DNA of 64,000 bases from JAAFJM01 sp964529175 (GTDB taxonomy: Bacteria > Bacteroidota > Bacteroidia > UKL13-3), in contig CAZGVO010000001.1 in the NCBI GenBank assembly GCA_964529175.1, positions 620,001 through 684,000 of the forward strand, given 5' to 3'. The notes below the pieces were generated by a model. The model was not told where the DNA came from, did not search any database, and was given only the letters and a program-made list of their open reading frames with translations. Within the stretch, counting starts at the first letter, position 1; every line of letters starts with the position of its first letter. The position numbers and the translations under genes are program-made. Below, piece by piece: positions 41,120 to 49,278 of this stretch.

Positions 41120-42286
41120 ATGAACATATTTAAAACAATTTTATTGACATTTTTGATTTTGGTGATCAATAAAAATGCGTTTGGTTACCTAAAATATCAT
41201 CCTATCAGCTTTATTATTAGCACAGACAAAGAAAGCTACTTCGAAGGCGAAAAAATCACTTTCAATATTACCATCACCAATACTGACAAAGAGAACTCAT
41301 ATCCTGTTTTGCTGCCTCATACACAAAACGTTGGACAAAAATTGTTTTACTTAAATGCCTACGACAAGGCAAAGAATACAATGTTGTTGAGATATACGGA
41401 TGATAAAATGCTAAAAATGATGGTTCATGATACGGGAACAGTTCAGATTAGATACCTAAAACCGCTTGAACAAATTGTAGTACCCATTTATCTGAATGAT
41501 TTTGAAAACTATTTTAACTACCATACCCAAAACGCATCACACCACAGTTTTGGCGTGCCGTTATTTGCTGGAATTTACAAAGTGAATGTAACCTATAATC
41601 CCAATGGAATAGCATTGGGCGATAACATTTATACCTATTACAATGACTTTGATAAAAATATCCAAAGCAACGGGAAACAACTTATGCCAGAGCAAGGGCA
41701 AATTACCCAAATGATTGATTTGAAAATAAAACGCAGTTCGGATTCCATTGTTACCATAGAGCGCAAAAAGTATTACATCAACACTGATGGATATTATTAT
41801 TACTACCATTCGCGCTACACACCAAAGATTTCTACTGATACCAGTTGCCACCACATTTCAAATTTGCCACCAAATAGCATTTCTGTGAAGAATGAATATT
41901 TCTATAGCTACTATTATGATTTGTATGCTGAAGGGATTATGCGTTTTGATGATGGAGACATTCGAGAGTATCGTAAATATTCAGATTGGTGCCCGAGTTA
42001 TTTATATACAGAGCGATACAATGAATTTAAGCAGAAAACACACTTTGAGTTGCAATTACCAGACAAAAGATTTTATAGCGTTTCTTACAACCAACCAAGT
42101 GGTACAATTTATCAGGAAAGCTACTGTTCCGAAAACGGTACTCTATGTACTGTAACCACTTTTGTTTATAATAAAAAAGGAGAATTGGTTAGAAAAAAAA
42201 CTCTCCAAACGGAACCTTGCTTAGAAGTTCTAATTGACGGAAAGAAAAGAAGTGCAACACGTGCTATTAATCTTGACGGAAAATAA
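41120..42286 (+). CDS. Cassette 3 protein: secreted, unknown
   Basis: A signal peptide (to about residue 22, ...NKNAFG) precedes a beta-sandwich-like region (ISTDKESYFEGEKITFNITITNTDKENSYPV). That resembles bacterial Ig-like or proteinase-inhibitor-like folds. The remainder is Tyr-rich, with a YxYYYH run near residue 225 and short repeats similar to the MORN-type pattern of Bacteroidota toxin-immunity proteins (DGDIREYRKYSDW). The function is unknown. The gene starts 42 bp after the GTTATAGCC junction and ends 11 bp before the next GGCTATAAC. Confidence 0.75.
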   Translation: MNIFKTILLTFLILVINKNAFGYLKYHPISFIISTDKESYFEGEKITFNITITNTDKENSYPVLLPHTQNVGQKLFYLNAYDKAKNTMLLRYTDDKMLKMMVHDTGTVQIRYLKPLEQIVVPIYLNDFENYFNYHTQNASHHSFGVPLFAGIYKVNVTYNPNGIALGDNIYTYYNDFDKNIQSNGKQLMPEQGQITQMIDLKIKRSSDSIVTIERKKYYINTDGYYYYYHSRYTPKISTDTSCHHISNLPPNSISVKNEYFYSYYYDLYAEGIMRFDDGDIREYRKYSDWCPSYLYTERYNEFKQKTHFELQLPDKRFYSVSYNQPSGTIYQESYCSENGTLCTVTTFVYNKKGELVRKKTLQTEPCLEVLIDGKKRSATRAINLDGK

Positions 42287-42297
42287 AATAACCACAG

Positions 42298-42340
42298 GCT
42301 ATAACAGCATATTTGCAATAGGCGGGGATTTGTCTCCGAA
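42298..42340. repeat. Partial attC-like site 3 (left arm only)
   Basis: GGCTATAACAGC, the left-arm start of sites 1 and 2, is followed by a diverging sequence (ATATTTGCAATAGGCGGGG). No matching right arm with GTTATA is found in the next 150 bp. The site looks truncated or decayed, closing the recognisable array. Confidence 0.55.
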
Positions 42341-42448
42341 TACAGTTTGCAGTTGGGAGAAAGTTTGTATCTTCTAATAAGCATTTTTAACTATTTCTGG
42401 CAAGACGTCTGCAACAAAAACAATAACGACAAAAAGTATAAAATTTAG

Positions 42449-42562
42449 ATGAGTAGTAAAGATATAAAATCAGTTCTGTTTGGAGTTGCTGTTGGCGATG
42501 CTGTTGGCGTTCCAGTTGAATTTAAAAGCCGAAACACCATACTTAAAAAGCCAATTGGTTAG
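42449..42562 (+). pseudogene. Truncated ADP-ribosylglycohydrolase
   Basis: The 37-codon frame reads MSSKDIKSVLFGVAVGDAVG and continues VPVEFKSRNTILKKPIG before a stop. The segment GVAVGDAVGVPVEF is the N-terminal signature of ADP-ribosylglycohydrolases, which remove ADP-ribose from proteins. The family normally has about 250-300 residues and its later metal-binding motifs are missing. What remains is a fragment at the end of the cassette region. Confidence 0.75.
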
Positions 42563-42718
42563 CTTTGAGTTTATAATAAATTTTGTACAAAGCAGAGTTT
42601 AAGTAAAAAACAAGATGTGTAATCAATTTATGTTAAGAACAAAGAGATAAAAGAAGCTTATAATTTATACTTTGCGTTATGCAAAATTTATAAATAGTAA
42701 TTTAAACCTTATTTTTAT

Positions 42719-42913
42719 ATGGAAGAGTTCGAAAAATTTCTTATTGAATATAAAGCTGAAGTAGAATTTTGGTTGGAGAATCCAACGGTTAATGCTCCAT
42801 TAGACATAATGAGAAAAGTTCTTGCAGCTATTGATTTATCGTTAGAAACAATAAGGAAGAATAATAAAGTAGCAAAAGAAAAAAAAGAATTGTTTGAAGG
42901 GTGTGTTTTTTAG
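42719..42913 (+). CDS. Small hypothetical protein
   Basis: This 64-residue charged, probably helical product (MEEFEKFLIEYKAEVEFWLENP...) has no recognisable motif. It follows the decayed end of the cassette array and may be a cassette remnant or a real small gene. No convincing ribosome-binding site is seen. Confidence 0.45.
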   Translation: MEEFEKFLIEYKAEVEFWLENPTVNAPLDIMRKVLAAIDLSLETIRKNNKVAKEKKELFEGCVF

Positions 42914-43000
42914 GAAAATACTTTGAAGGATGGGGAGAAAGTTATTTTTACAAATACACTAAAATGGCTACTTTCATAAAAAGAAACCACTTTTAATAAC

Positions 43001-43303
43001 ATGATTATAACTGAAGCTAATCAATTATTTTGTGAGTTTAAAAGATTTTTATACCTAATTATTTTTACAACGATGCTGTACTCTTGTTCAAATACAGCGG
43101 AAAGAAAAGTTTATATTGGTATGAATCCAATTAACTTTGATTATCAACTAGAAAAAAGAATATATAAAGACCATCTACCGGTTCTTTTTGTTGAAGAAAT
43201 AGGCACATTTAACATTTGTATCGATTCTATAAATAACCTGTATTTTTATACCTTAAAGCTTGAGTATTATTGCGGTTATAAGTTACATGAAAATGATGAG
43301 TAA
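43001..43303 (+). CDS. Small lipoprotein-like protein
   Basis: A hydrophobic segment ends in TTMLYSC, a lipobox-like sequence (Cys at about residue 29). A later in-frame start at the Met of TTMLYSC would be too short for a signal, so the long N-terminus is kept. The mature part (~70 residues) has no recognised motif. Confidence 0.5.
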   Translation: MIITEANQLFCEFKRFLYLIIFTTMLYSCSNTAERKVYIGMNPINFDYQLEKRIYKDHLPVLFVEEIGTFNICIDSINNLYFYTLKLEYYCGYKLHENDE

Positions 43304-43321
43304 AACAGAAACGATTTAAAA

Positions 43322-43552
43322 ATGCTTACAAAAGATAGTATTCATAAAGAAAACTATTTATCACTAAAAGCATCCATAGCTGCTTTAAATGTTAAAGAAC
43401 AGTTTGTTTCAATAGGAATACCAGCCGATACAATTTTAAACACTCAATTGTATAAACTGATATGCGAAATTCATAATAAAAAACTACCTTGGAAATTAAG
43501 ACGATTAAATAAAACGGAAACAGAATTAATAAAACAAAAATGTATTAGATAG
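43322..43552 (+). CDS. Small hypothetical protein
   Basis: The 76-residue product is charged and helical, with no known motif. It lies 18 bp after the lipoprotein-like gene and may be cotranscribed with it. Confidence 0.45.
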   Translation: MLTKDSIHKENYLSLKASIAALNVKEQFVSIGIPADTILNTQLYKLICEIHNKKLPWKLRRLNKTETELIKQKCIR

Positions 43553-43674
43553 ACAGGTAAAAAAATATTGAAAATATTTAATTGCAGTTTGTTTTTCGTA
43601 AATAGTCACATGATTATTCTTAATTATTTGTTTAAGGCATTTTATCAATGCTAAAATTAGTTTATTTTCGAATT

Positions 43675-44655
43675 ATGAGGCAGTTATCTATCACAATATT
43701 GGTTTTAATTTTTTGTTGGGGTTGTTCAAACGAATCAGCCGTTAAGGGCAATTTTGAAAGTAGCAATGATACCATTGAGTTTGGAGCTCCTAATTTAACT
43801 TCTGTAAAAGACGATGAGTTTGGAGAGCTAGTAAAATATGGTTACGAGCTAATGAACAATACAGCATATTATATTGGCCCTAAAGGTAAAAATGCACAAA
43901 TAACACAAAGTTATATGAGTTGTTCTAACTGCCATCAACAGGCTGGTACCAAATCATTTTCATTTAACTTAGTTAAATCCCACGAAAATTATCCTCAATA
44001 CCGCCCAAGGGAAAACAAGGTTTTAACAATGCCCGAAAGAGTAAATAATTGTGTTACAAGGCCATTGAATGGCAGGGAGTTAGCTATGGATAGCAAAGAA
44101 ATGTTAGCCTTTTTGTGCTATTTAAAATGGCTAAATAATAGTTTTCCTAAAAATAAGATATTACGAGGGGAAAAGAATTTAAGTATTAAATTTATTGATA
44201 GGGCTGCTAATCCACAAAAAGGTCAAATTTTATATACTCAACATTGCCAAAGGTGTCATCAAGAAAATGGTGAAGGCATGTTTAATAAAGAAAATACAGC
44301 CTATATTTATCCGCCACTTTGGGGTAGTAAAAGTTATCAAGCAGGCTCAAGCATGCACCGCGTAATTAAACAAGCCCAATGGCTTAAAGCCAATATGCCC
44401 TACGATTCGGCAACTTGGCAAAAACCAATTTTGACAGACGAGGAAGCGCTTGATATAGCTGCATTTGTTAACGATGATCTGCAACATAAACGCACAATGC
44501 CCGAAAACCCAGATTATCCAAACAAATTACGTAAAGCTATTGACTATGGAGTTGGTCCATATGCAGATTTATTTTCCGAACAACAGCATAAATTTGGTCC
44601 TTTTCAACCCATTATTGATTATTGGAATAAAAACAACATGAAACCTATTTATTAG
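43675..44655 (+). CDS. Dihaem cytochrome c, thiosulfate dehydrogenase (TsdA)-like
   Basis: Two haem c motifs are visible, CSNCH and CQRCH (about residues 83-87 and 191-195 from this start). Between them, MPERVNNCVTRPLNGRELAMDSKEM matches the TsdA pattern, in which the Cys is an unusual axial ligand of the first haem. TsdA interconverts thiosulfate and tetrathionate in the periplasm. The N-terminus is a signal or lipoprotein segment ending CWGC. I chose the ATG at 43675 over an upstream ATG at 43648 because it begins a normal signal sequence. Confidence 0.88.
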   Translation: MRQLSITILVLIFCWGCSNESAVKGNFESSNDTIEFGAPNLTSVKDDEFGELVKYGYELMNNTAYYIGPKGKNAQITQSYMSCSNCHQQAGTKSFSFNLVKSHENYPQYRPRENKVLTMPERVNNCVTRPLNGRELAMDSKEMLAFLCYLKWLNNSFPKNKILRGEKNLSIKFIDRAANPQKGQILYTQHCQRCHQENGEGMFNKENTAYIYPPLWGSKSYQAGSSMHRVIKQAQWLKANMPYDSATWQKPILTDEEALDIAAFVNDDLQHKRTMPENPDYPNKLRKAIDYGVGPYADLFSEQQHKFGPFQPIIDYWNKNNMKPIY

Positions 44656-44836
44656 CGCTTGGTAAATTCTTAAAAAGGCTTTAAGTTTAATTATTGAAGG
44701 CTAATAATAGAATATCACTAAAAACATAAGTTAAATGAGTTGTTTTAACGTCAATTCTACATTCAAACTTTTTCTAAAAAGTAATGAAGTTTTTTGTATT
44801 GTTGTTTTAACTAAATAATAGCGTAAAACAGCTTTA

Positions 44837-45715
44837 ATGAAGGTTCTTCTTTTAAACTTTATAGCATTAATAAGAGTAAAGCATTGGATAAAAAATGTTT
44901 TCGTTTTTTTGCCTGTTTTTTTTGCAGGAAAAATAGATTTGATATTAACGTCTAATTTACTGTTATTGTTTGTTTCTTTTTGCCTAGCCTCTTCGGCCAT
45001 TTATATTTTAAACGATATTGTGGATGTACAGACAGATAAATTACATCCTATTAAGAAACACAGGCCAATTGCAAACGGATATTTCAGTGTAAACCAATCA
45101 ATTATTCTGTTTGTTTTTGTTTCAACTTTATTTTTAGTATCACTTATATTTATATCGCACGCAAGAAATTTTGTGTTAGGTTATTATGCTTTAAATATTG
45201 TATATTCATTTTATTTAAAGAAAGTATCTATAGTTGATGTTTCCAGTATAAGTGTTGGCTTTGTATTACGGGAGTTGGCAGGTGGGGCAGCAAGCTATGT
45301 TTATGTATCGCATTGGATGATTATCATGACTTTTTTACTTACTGTTTCCATTGGTTTTGCCAAGCGCAGAGATGATTTGGTTTTAATACATGAAAAAGAA
45401 TCCTCAATTAAATCGTTAGGTGGTTATACCATTACATTTTTAGACATTGCTAAAAGCATTTCATTTTCTATTACCTTAATATCATATATTTTATATTCTA
45501 TTTCAGCCGAAGTAATTGCAAGAATTGGCTCTGATAAACTTTATATCACTTCGCTTTTTGTATTTTTAGGAATAATGAGGTATATACAAATTACTGTGGT
45601 TGATAAAAACTCTGGTTCGCCAATTGAAGTGCTTTGGAAAGATAAATTTTTGCAAATAACCATATTCTTTTGGGCCATTTCATTTCTATTTATTATTTAT
45701 GGAAAGAGTATGTAA
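44837..45715 (+). CDS. UbiA-family prenyltransferase (phosphoribosyl-polyprenyl-phosphate type)
   Basis: This 292-residue integral membrane protein has about nine helices. The first Asp-rich motif is NDIVDVQTDKLHP and the second lies in FAKRRDDL. The start IALIRVKHWIKNVFVFLPVFFAG resembles decaprenyl-phosphate phosphoribosyltransferase, which transfers phosphoribose to a polyprenyl phosphate. The next gene is DprE1-like and overlaps by 17 bp, supporting the assignment. It is the first gene of the polysaccharide locus. Confidence 0.88.
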   Translation: MKVLLLNFIALIRVKHWIKNVFVFLPVFFAGKIDLILTSNLLLLFVSFCLASSAIYILNDIVDVQTDKLHPIKKHRPIANGYFSVNQSIILFVFVSTLFLVSLIFISHARNFVLGYYALNIVYSFYLKKVSIVDVSSISVGFVLRELAGGAASYVYVSHWMIIMTFLLTVSIGFAKRRDDLVLIHEKESSIKSLGGYTITFLDIAKSISFSITLISYILYSISAEVIARIGSDKLYITSLFVFLGIMRYIQITVVDKNSGSPIEVLWKDKFLQITIFFWAISFLFIIYGKSM

Positions 45716-47006
45716 TTGGGGCTTGTACCCGCAAATAGACGCAAATCAATTTTCTACATCTAATTATGCTGAAATAGCTGATTTTGTTAAAGAAAATGAT
45801 GAAGTTATTGCACGAGGAAATGGGCGCTGTTATGGTGATAGCTCACTTCAGAAAAATATATTTTCTACTTTATCATTAAATAGCATCATTCATTTTGATG
45901 AAACCAATGGCATAATCAACTGTCAATCTGGAGTTTTGTTAAGCGAAATTTTAGAGGTAATTGTTCCTAAAGGATTTTTTTTGCCAGTAACACCCGGCAC
46001 CAAATTTATAACAATTGGTGGAGCTGTTGCTTCCAATATTCATGGAAAAAACCACCACAAAGATGGCGCAATTGCTAATTTTATTCAATCGTTTGAATTG
46101 CTAATTGATACAGGTGAATTGCTTCATTGTTCTAAACAACAAAACAGCGTTTTATTTGCAAATACAATTGGTGGAATGGGGCTTACTGGTATTATTGTTT
46201 CGGTGCAAATGCAGTTAAAAAAAATTGAAACCAGTTATATTAATCAGCAAACTATAAAGGCACAAAACCTCGAAGAAATTATCAATTATTTTGAAAAATA
46301 TAAATACACCACTTATGCTGTGGCTTGGATTAATTGCCTAGCAAAAGGAAACAATTTGGGTAAATCTATTTTGTATTTAGGCGAACACACCAAATTGAGT
46401 GAGTTAAATAAAAACCAATTACAAAACCCCTTAAAAATACCCCATAAAACAGCCATAAATATCCCATGCTATTTTCCCACAATTGTTTTAAATAGGCTAT
46501 TTATTAAGGCGTTTAATTTTTTATTTTATAACAAACAATTGCGATCAAAAACAAATAATACTATTGATTACAATTCATTTTTTTATCCGCTTGATGGACT
46601 CAACAATTGGAATAGAATGTATGGAAAAAACGGTTTTACTCAGTATCAATTTGTGATACCTTTTAAAAATGGCCGAGAAGGATTAACTGAAATATTAGCA
46701 AAGATTTCAGCATCAGGCTGTGTTGCATTTTTAGGTGTTTTAAAAACATTTGGCCCAAAAGAAATTCTTTCATCGTCACTTTCATTTCCAATGGAAGGAT
46801 ATACTTTAGCCGTTGATTTTAAAGTAAATAATAAAGTTTTCCAGTTGTTGAATGAATTGGATGAAATAGTGCTTAAGTATGGTGGGCGTTTATATTTAAC
46901 CAAAGATGCGCGAATGACCGCAGGTACTTTTGCCATGGGCTATCCAAATGGTTTGCGCCACCCTACTAAATTTAGTTCATTACAATCGCAAAGATTAGGA
47001 ATTTAA
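45699..47006 (+). CDS. FAD-binding oxidoreductase, DprE1-like
   Basis: The N-terminal FAD_binding_4 domain shows ARGNGRCYGDSSLQ and TPGTKFITIGGAVASNIHGKNHH. The latter contains the segment that binds the flavin diphosphate in DprE1/VAO-type oxidases. At 435 residues and with the C-terminal RMTAGTFAMGYPNG, it fits decaprenylphosphoryl-ribose 2-oxidases. It would oxidise a polyprenyl-phosphoryl pentose at C2, the first half of epimerisation to the arabinose form. The reductase partner (DprE2) is not in the neighbourhood. Confidence 0.85.
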   Translation: MERVCNWGLYPQIDANQFSTSNYAEIADFVKENDEVIARGNGRCYGDSSLQKNIFSTLSLNSIIHFDETNGIINCQSGVLLSEILEVIVPKGFFLPVTPGTKFITIGGAVASNIHGKNHHKDGAIANFIQSFELLIDTGELLHCSKQQNSVLFANTIGGMGLTGIIVSVQMQLKKIETSYINQQTIKAQNLEEIINYFEKYKYTTYAVAWINCLAKGNNLGKSILYLGEHTKLSELNKNQLQNPLKIPHKTAINIPCYFPTIVLNRLFIKAFNFLFYNKQLRSKTNNTIDYNSFFYPLDGLNNWNRMYGKNGFTQYQFVIPFKNGREGLTEILAKISASGCVAFLGVLKTFGPKEILSSSLSFPMEGYTLAVDFKVNNKVFQLLNELDEIVLKYGGRLYLTKDARMTAGTFAMGYPNGLRHPTKFSSLQSQRLGI

Positions 47007-47672
47007 ATGGAACAAATTAAGGAGCTAAATAAGGGAGTGGCATTTTTTGATTTTGATGGAACCATCACTTTCAAAGATTCGTTCATCGAATTTATTAAGT
47101 ATACATTTGGAACTACTTTGTATTTAAAGTGCTTGCTTATAAACGCACCATTTATTATTCTTTATTTTTTAGGATTGTATTCAAACCATTATTTAAAAGA
47201 GCGCTTTTTTGGTTTTTTCTTTAAAAACAGTTTAGAAACTGAAACAAAAGCAAAAGGAGCTTTATTTGGTACAAACCAGCTTTCAAAAATTTGTTTTCCT
47301 AGTGCAATGAGGCTAATTCAGTGGCATCAAGCCCAAAACCACGATATTTTTATTTTGACGGCTTCATCAAGTATTTGGTTAAATGATTGGTGTAAAACCA
47401 ATCAATTAACATTAATTGGAACTGAGTTTGAAGAAATAAATGGAGTTTATACGGGTAAAATAGCAGGAAAAAACTGCCACGGACAGGAAAAAGCAAATAG
47501 AATAGCTGATTTGCTTAACAAATATAATAAGAATAAAACCTATGGATATGGAAATGAAAAGGCGGATAATTTTTTCTTAAATAAAATGCAGTTTAAACTA
47601 AATGCACCTTTGAATGAGGAGAATGTAATATCATTTTTAAATTTACACACGGAGGAAAAATCAATAAACTAG
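47007..47672 (+). CDS. HAD-superfamily phosphatase (HAD-IB type)
   Basis: Motif I (FFDFDGTITFKDSF) is near the N-terminus. Motif II (ILTASSS) and a later motif III/IV region (KTYGYGNEKADNFFL) are also present. The length is 221 residues, with a helical cap containing hydrophobic stretches. It starts directly after the DprE1-like stop. It could remove the 5-phosphate from polyprenyl-phosphoryl-phosphoribose between the two upstream steps. That role is inferred from position. Confidence 0.87.
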   Translation: MEQIKELNKGVAFFDFDGTITFKDSFIEFIKYTFGTTLYLKCLLINAPFIILYFLGLYSNHYLKERFFGFFFKNSLETETKAKGALFGTNQLSKICFPSAMRLIQWHQAQNHDIFILTASSSIWLNDWCKTNQLTLIGTEFEEINGVYTGKIAGKNCHGQEKANRIADLLNKYNKNKTYGYGNEKADNFFLNKMQFKLNAPLNEENVISFLNLHTEEKSIN

Positions 47673-47679
47673 GTACAAT

Positions 47680-49203
47680 ATGAGGGAAGTAGCAATTAGT
47701 AAATGGGGTAAATATTTTAATTTTGGAACAGAAAGCTTCAGCCAATTTGTTTTTCTGTTAATTATGGTGTTTTCCATTGCATTACGCTTTTTGCATTTTG
47801 GCGAAATTATTGACGATCCGCATGGTTGGCGACAATGTGACACCGCAAATTATATTTGGGATTATTATAAAAATGGTGTTGATTTTTTGCACCCAGCAGT
47901 TTGTTGGATGGGAGGATACAAAACACTTATTTTAGAGTTTCCATTAACTGAAGCAATTATAGCTTGGCTATACCAAATTTTTGGCCCTAGTGTTTCAATT
48001 GCACGGTTGTTTTTCTTGTTGTTTTATACTTTAGGAGTTTATTACTTTTATAAAAATTGTAAGTTATTCCTTCCTTTGAAAACCGCCATGTTTTCAACTA
48101 TTATTTACACTTTTTTACCTTTATCGTACTACTATTCAAGGGCCTTACACATCGATTATTTTGCACTTTCATTTGCTTTAAGCATGTTTTATTATTATGC
48201 TGTTGGTATTCAATTACAAAGCATCAAAAAAATAGTGATTGGAAGTGCATTTGCAACAGTTGCGTTTTTGGTAAAAGCGCCTTATGCGGTGTCGTTTTGC
48301 TTACCCATTTTATTTATTATTACCAAAGAAAAAAAGTGGGTGTTTTGCTTAAAATGGTCCATATTATTTATTTTACCTGTAGTTATATTTGGTTGGTGGA
48401 TTGTTAGGTCAAAGCAAATAAATGCCATGGCTCCTGATTGGCATTTTATACCTGGTTATCGCAAATTTGATGATAATACTAAGTGGTATTTTGGCTTATT
48501 TGAACACCGGTTTATACTTAGAAGCTGGCAAACACTTTTTGAAAGATTAATGACCGACATAAGTGGTGGCTTTTTGGGGGCTACTTTATTTTTGGTGGGT
48601 TTTTTTGCTGCCTTTAAGAAAAAATACACCGTATTATGGCTTTGGTTTATAGGCGTAGTTTTATACTTACTTTTGTTTTTCAATTTAAATGTAATTCATA
48701 ACTATTACCAAATTCCTTTTGTTCCGCTATTGGCCATATTTATGGCAATTGGAATTGAGTTTTTGGCTACTTTTTTCAAACTAAAAAACACCTATTTTTC
48801 TGTGCAAAATTTTTTGCTGGCTATTTTAGTAATCAGTTCAATAATGTATGCAGAAAGCAATTTTTTTAAGCATGAAATCATTTATGAAAATATTGCCAAA
48901 TGTATTGAAGATAATACCAAAGAAGATGATTTGGTGATTGTTTCATGCGGGGGACTGTCGGTTCACTGTCCAATAATTTTGCATAGGGCAAAACGCAATG
49001 GTTGGTCAATTCCGGTTGCGGTTATAAATGAAAACATTGCCAATGGTTTAAAAAAAGAGGGGTGTAGGTATGTAGCATTTATTGAGAATGAAATACCAAC
49101 AAATACATTTGGCGACTTTTTAAAATTGCACCCAATAAAAGAGATACCAATTTCCAAAGGAAAACGTCTTTTTTTAGTTGATTTAAACAAACCAACTTGG
49201 TAA
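47680..49203 (+). CDS. GT-C (ArnT/PMT-like) membrane glycosyltransferase
   Basis: About eleven transmembrane helices are predicted in 507 residues. The first periplasmic loop contains IIDDPHGWRQCDTANY, which carries the acidic pair expected of GT39/GT83 enzymes that use polyprenyl-phosphate sugars. It lies 7 bp after the HAD gene, so it may use the polyprenyl-phosphoryl pentose made by the preceding enzymes. The C-terminal ~100 residues are a soluble domain. Confidence 0.82.
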   Translation: MREVAISKWGKYFNFGTESFSQFVFLLIMVFSIALRFLHFGEIIDDPHGWRQCDTANYIWDYYKNGVDFLHPAVCWMGGYKTLILEFPLTEAIIAWLYQIFGPSVSIARLFFLLFYTLGVYYFYKNCKLFLPLKTAMFSTIIYTFLPLSYYYSRALHIDYFALSFALSMFYYYAVGIQLQSIKKIVIGSAFATVAFLVKAPYAVSFCLPILFIITKEKKWVFCLKWSILFILPVVIFGWWIVRSKQINAMAPDWHFIPGYRKFDDNTKWYFGLFEHRFILRSWQTLFERLMTDISGGFLGATLFLVGFFAAFKKKYTVLWLWFIGVVLYLLLFFNLNVIHNYYQIPFVPLLAIFMAIGIEFLATFFKLKNTYFSVQNFLLAILVISSIMYAESNFFKHEIIYENIAKCIEDNTKEDDLVIVSCGGLSVHCPIILHRAKRNGWSIPVAVINENIANGLKKEGCRYVAFIENEIPTNTFGDFLKLHPIKEIPISKGKRLFLVDLNKPTW

Positions 49204-49278
49204 TTAAGGGTAGTTTTTTGTGTTGTTTAATATATTTATTTAAACAAATTTGCCAATTATATCATAAAGCCAATTTTA

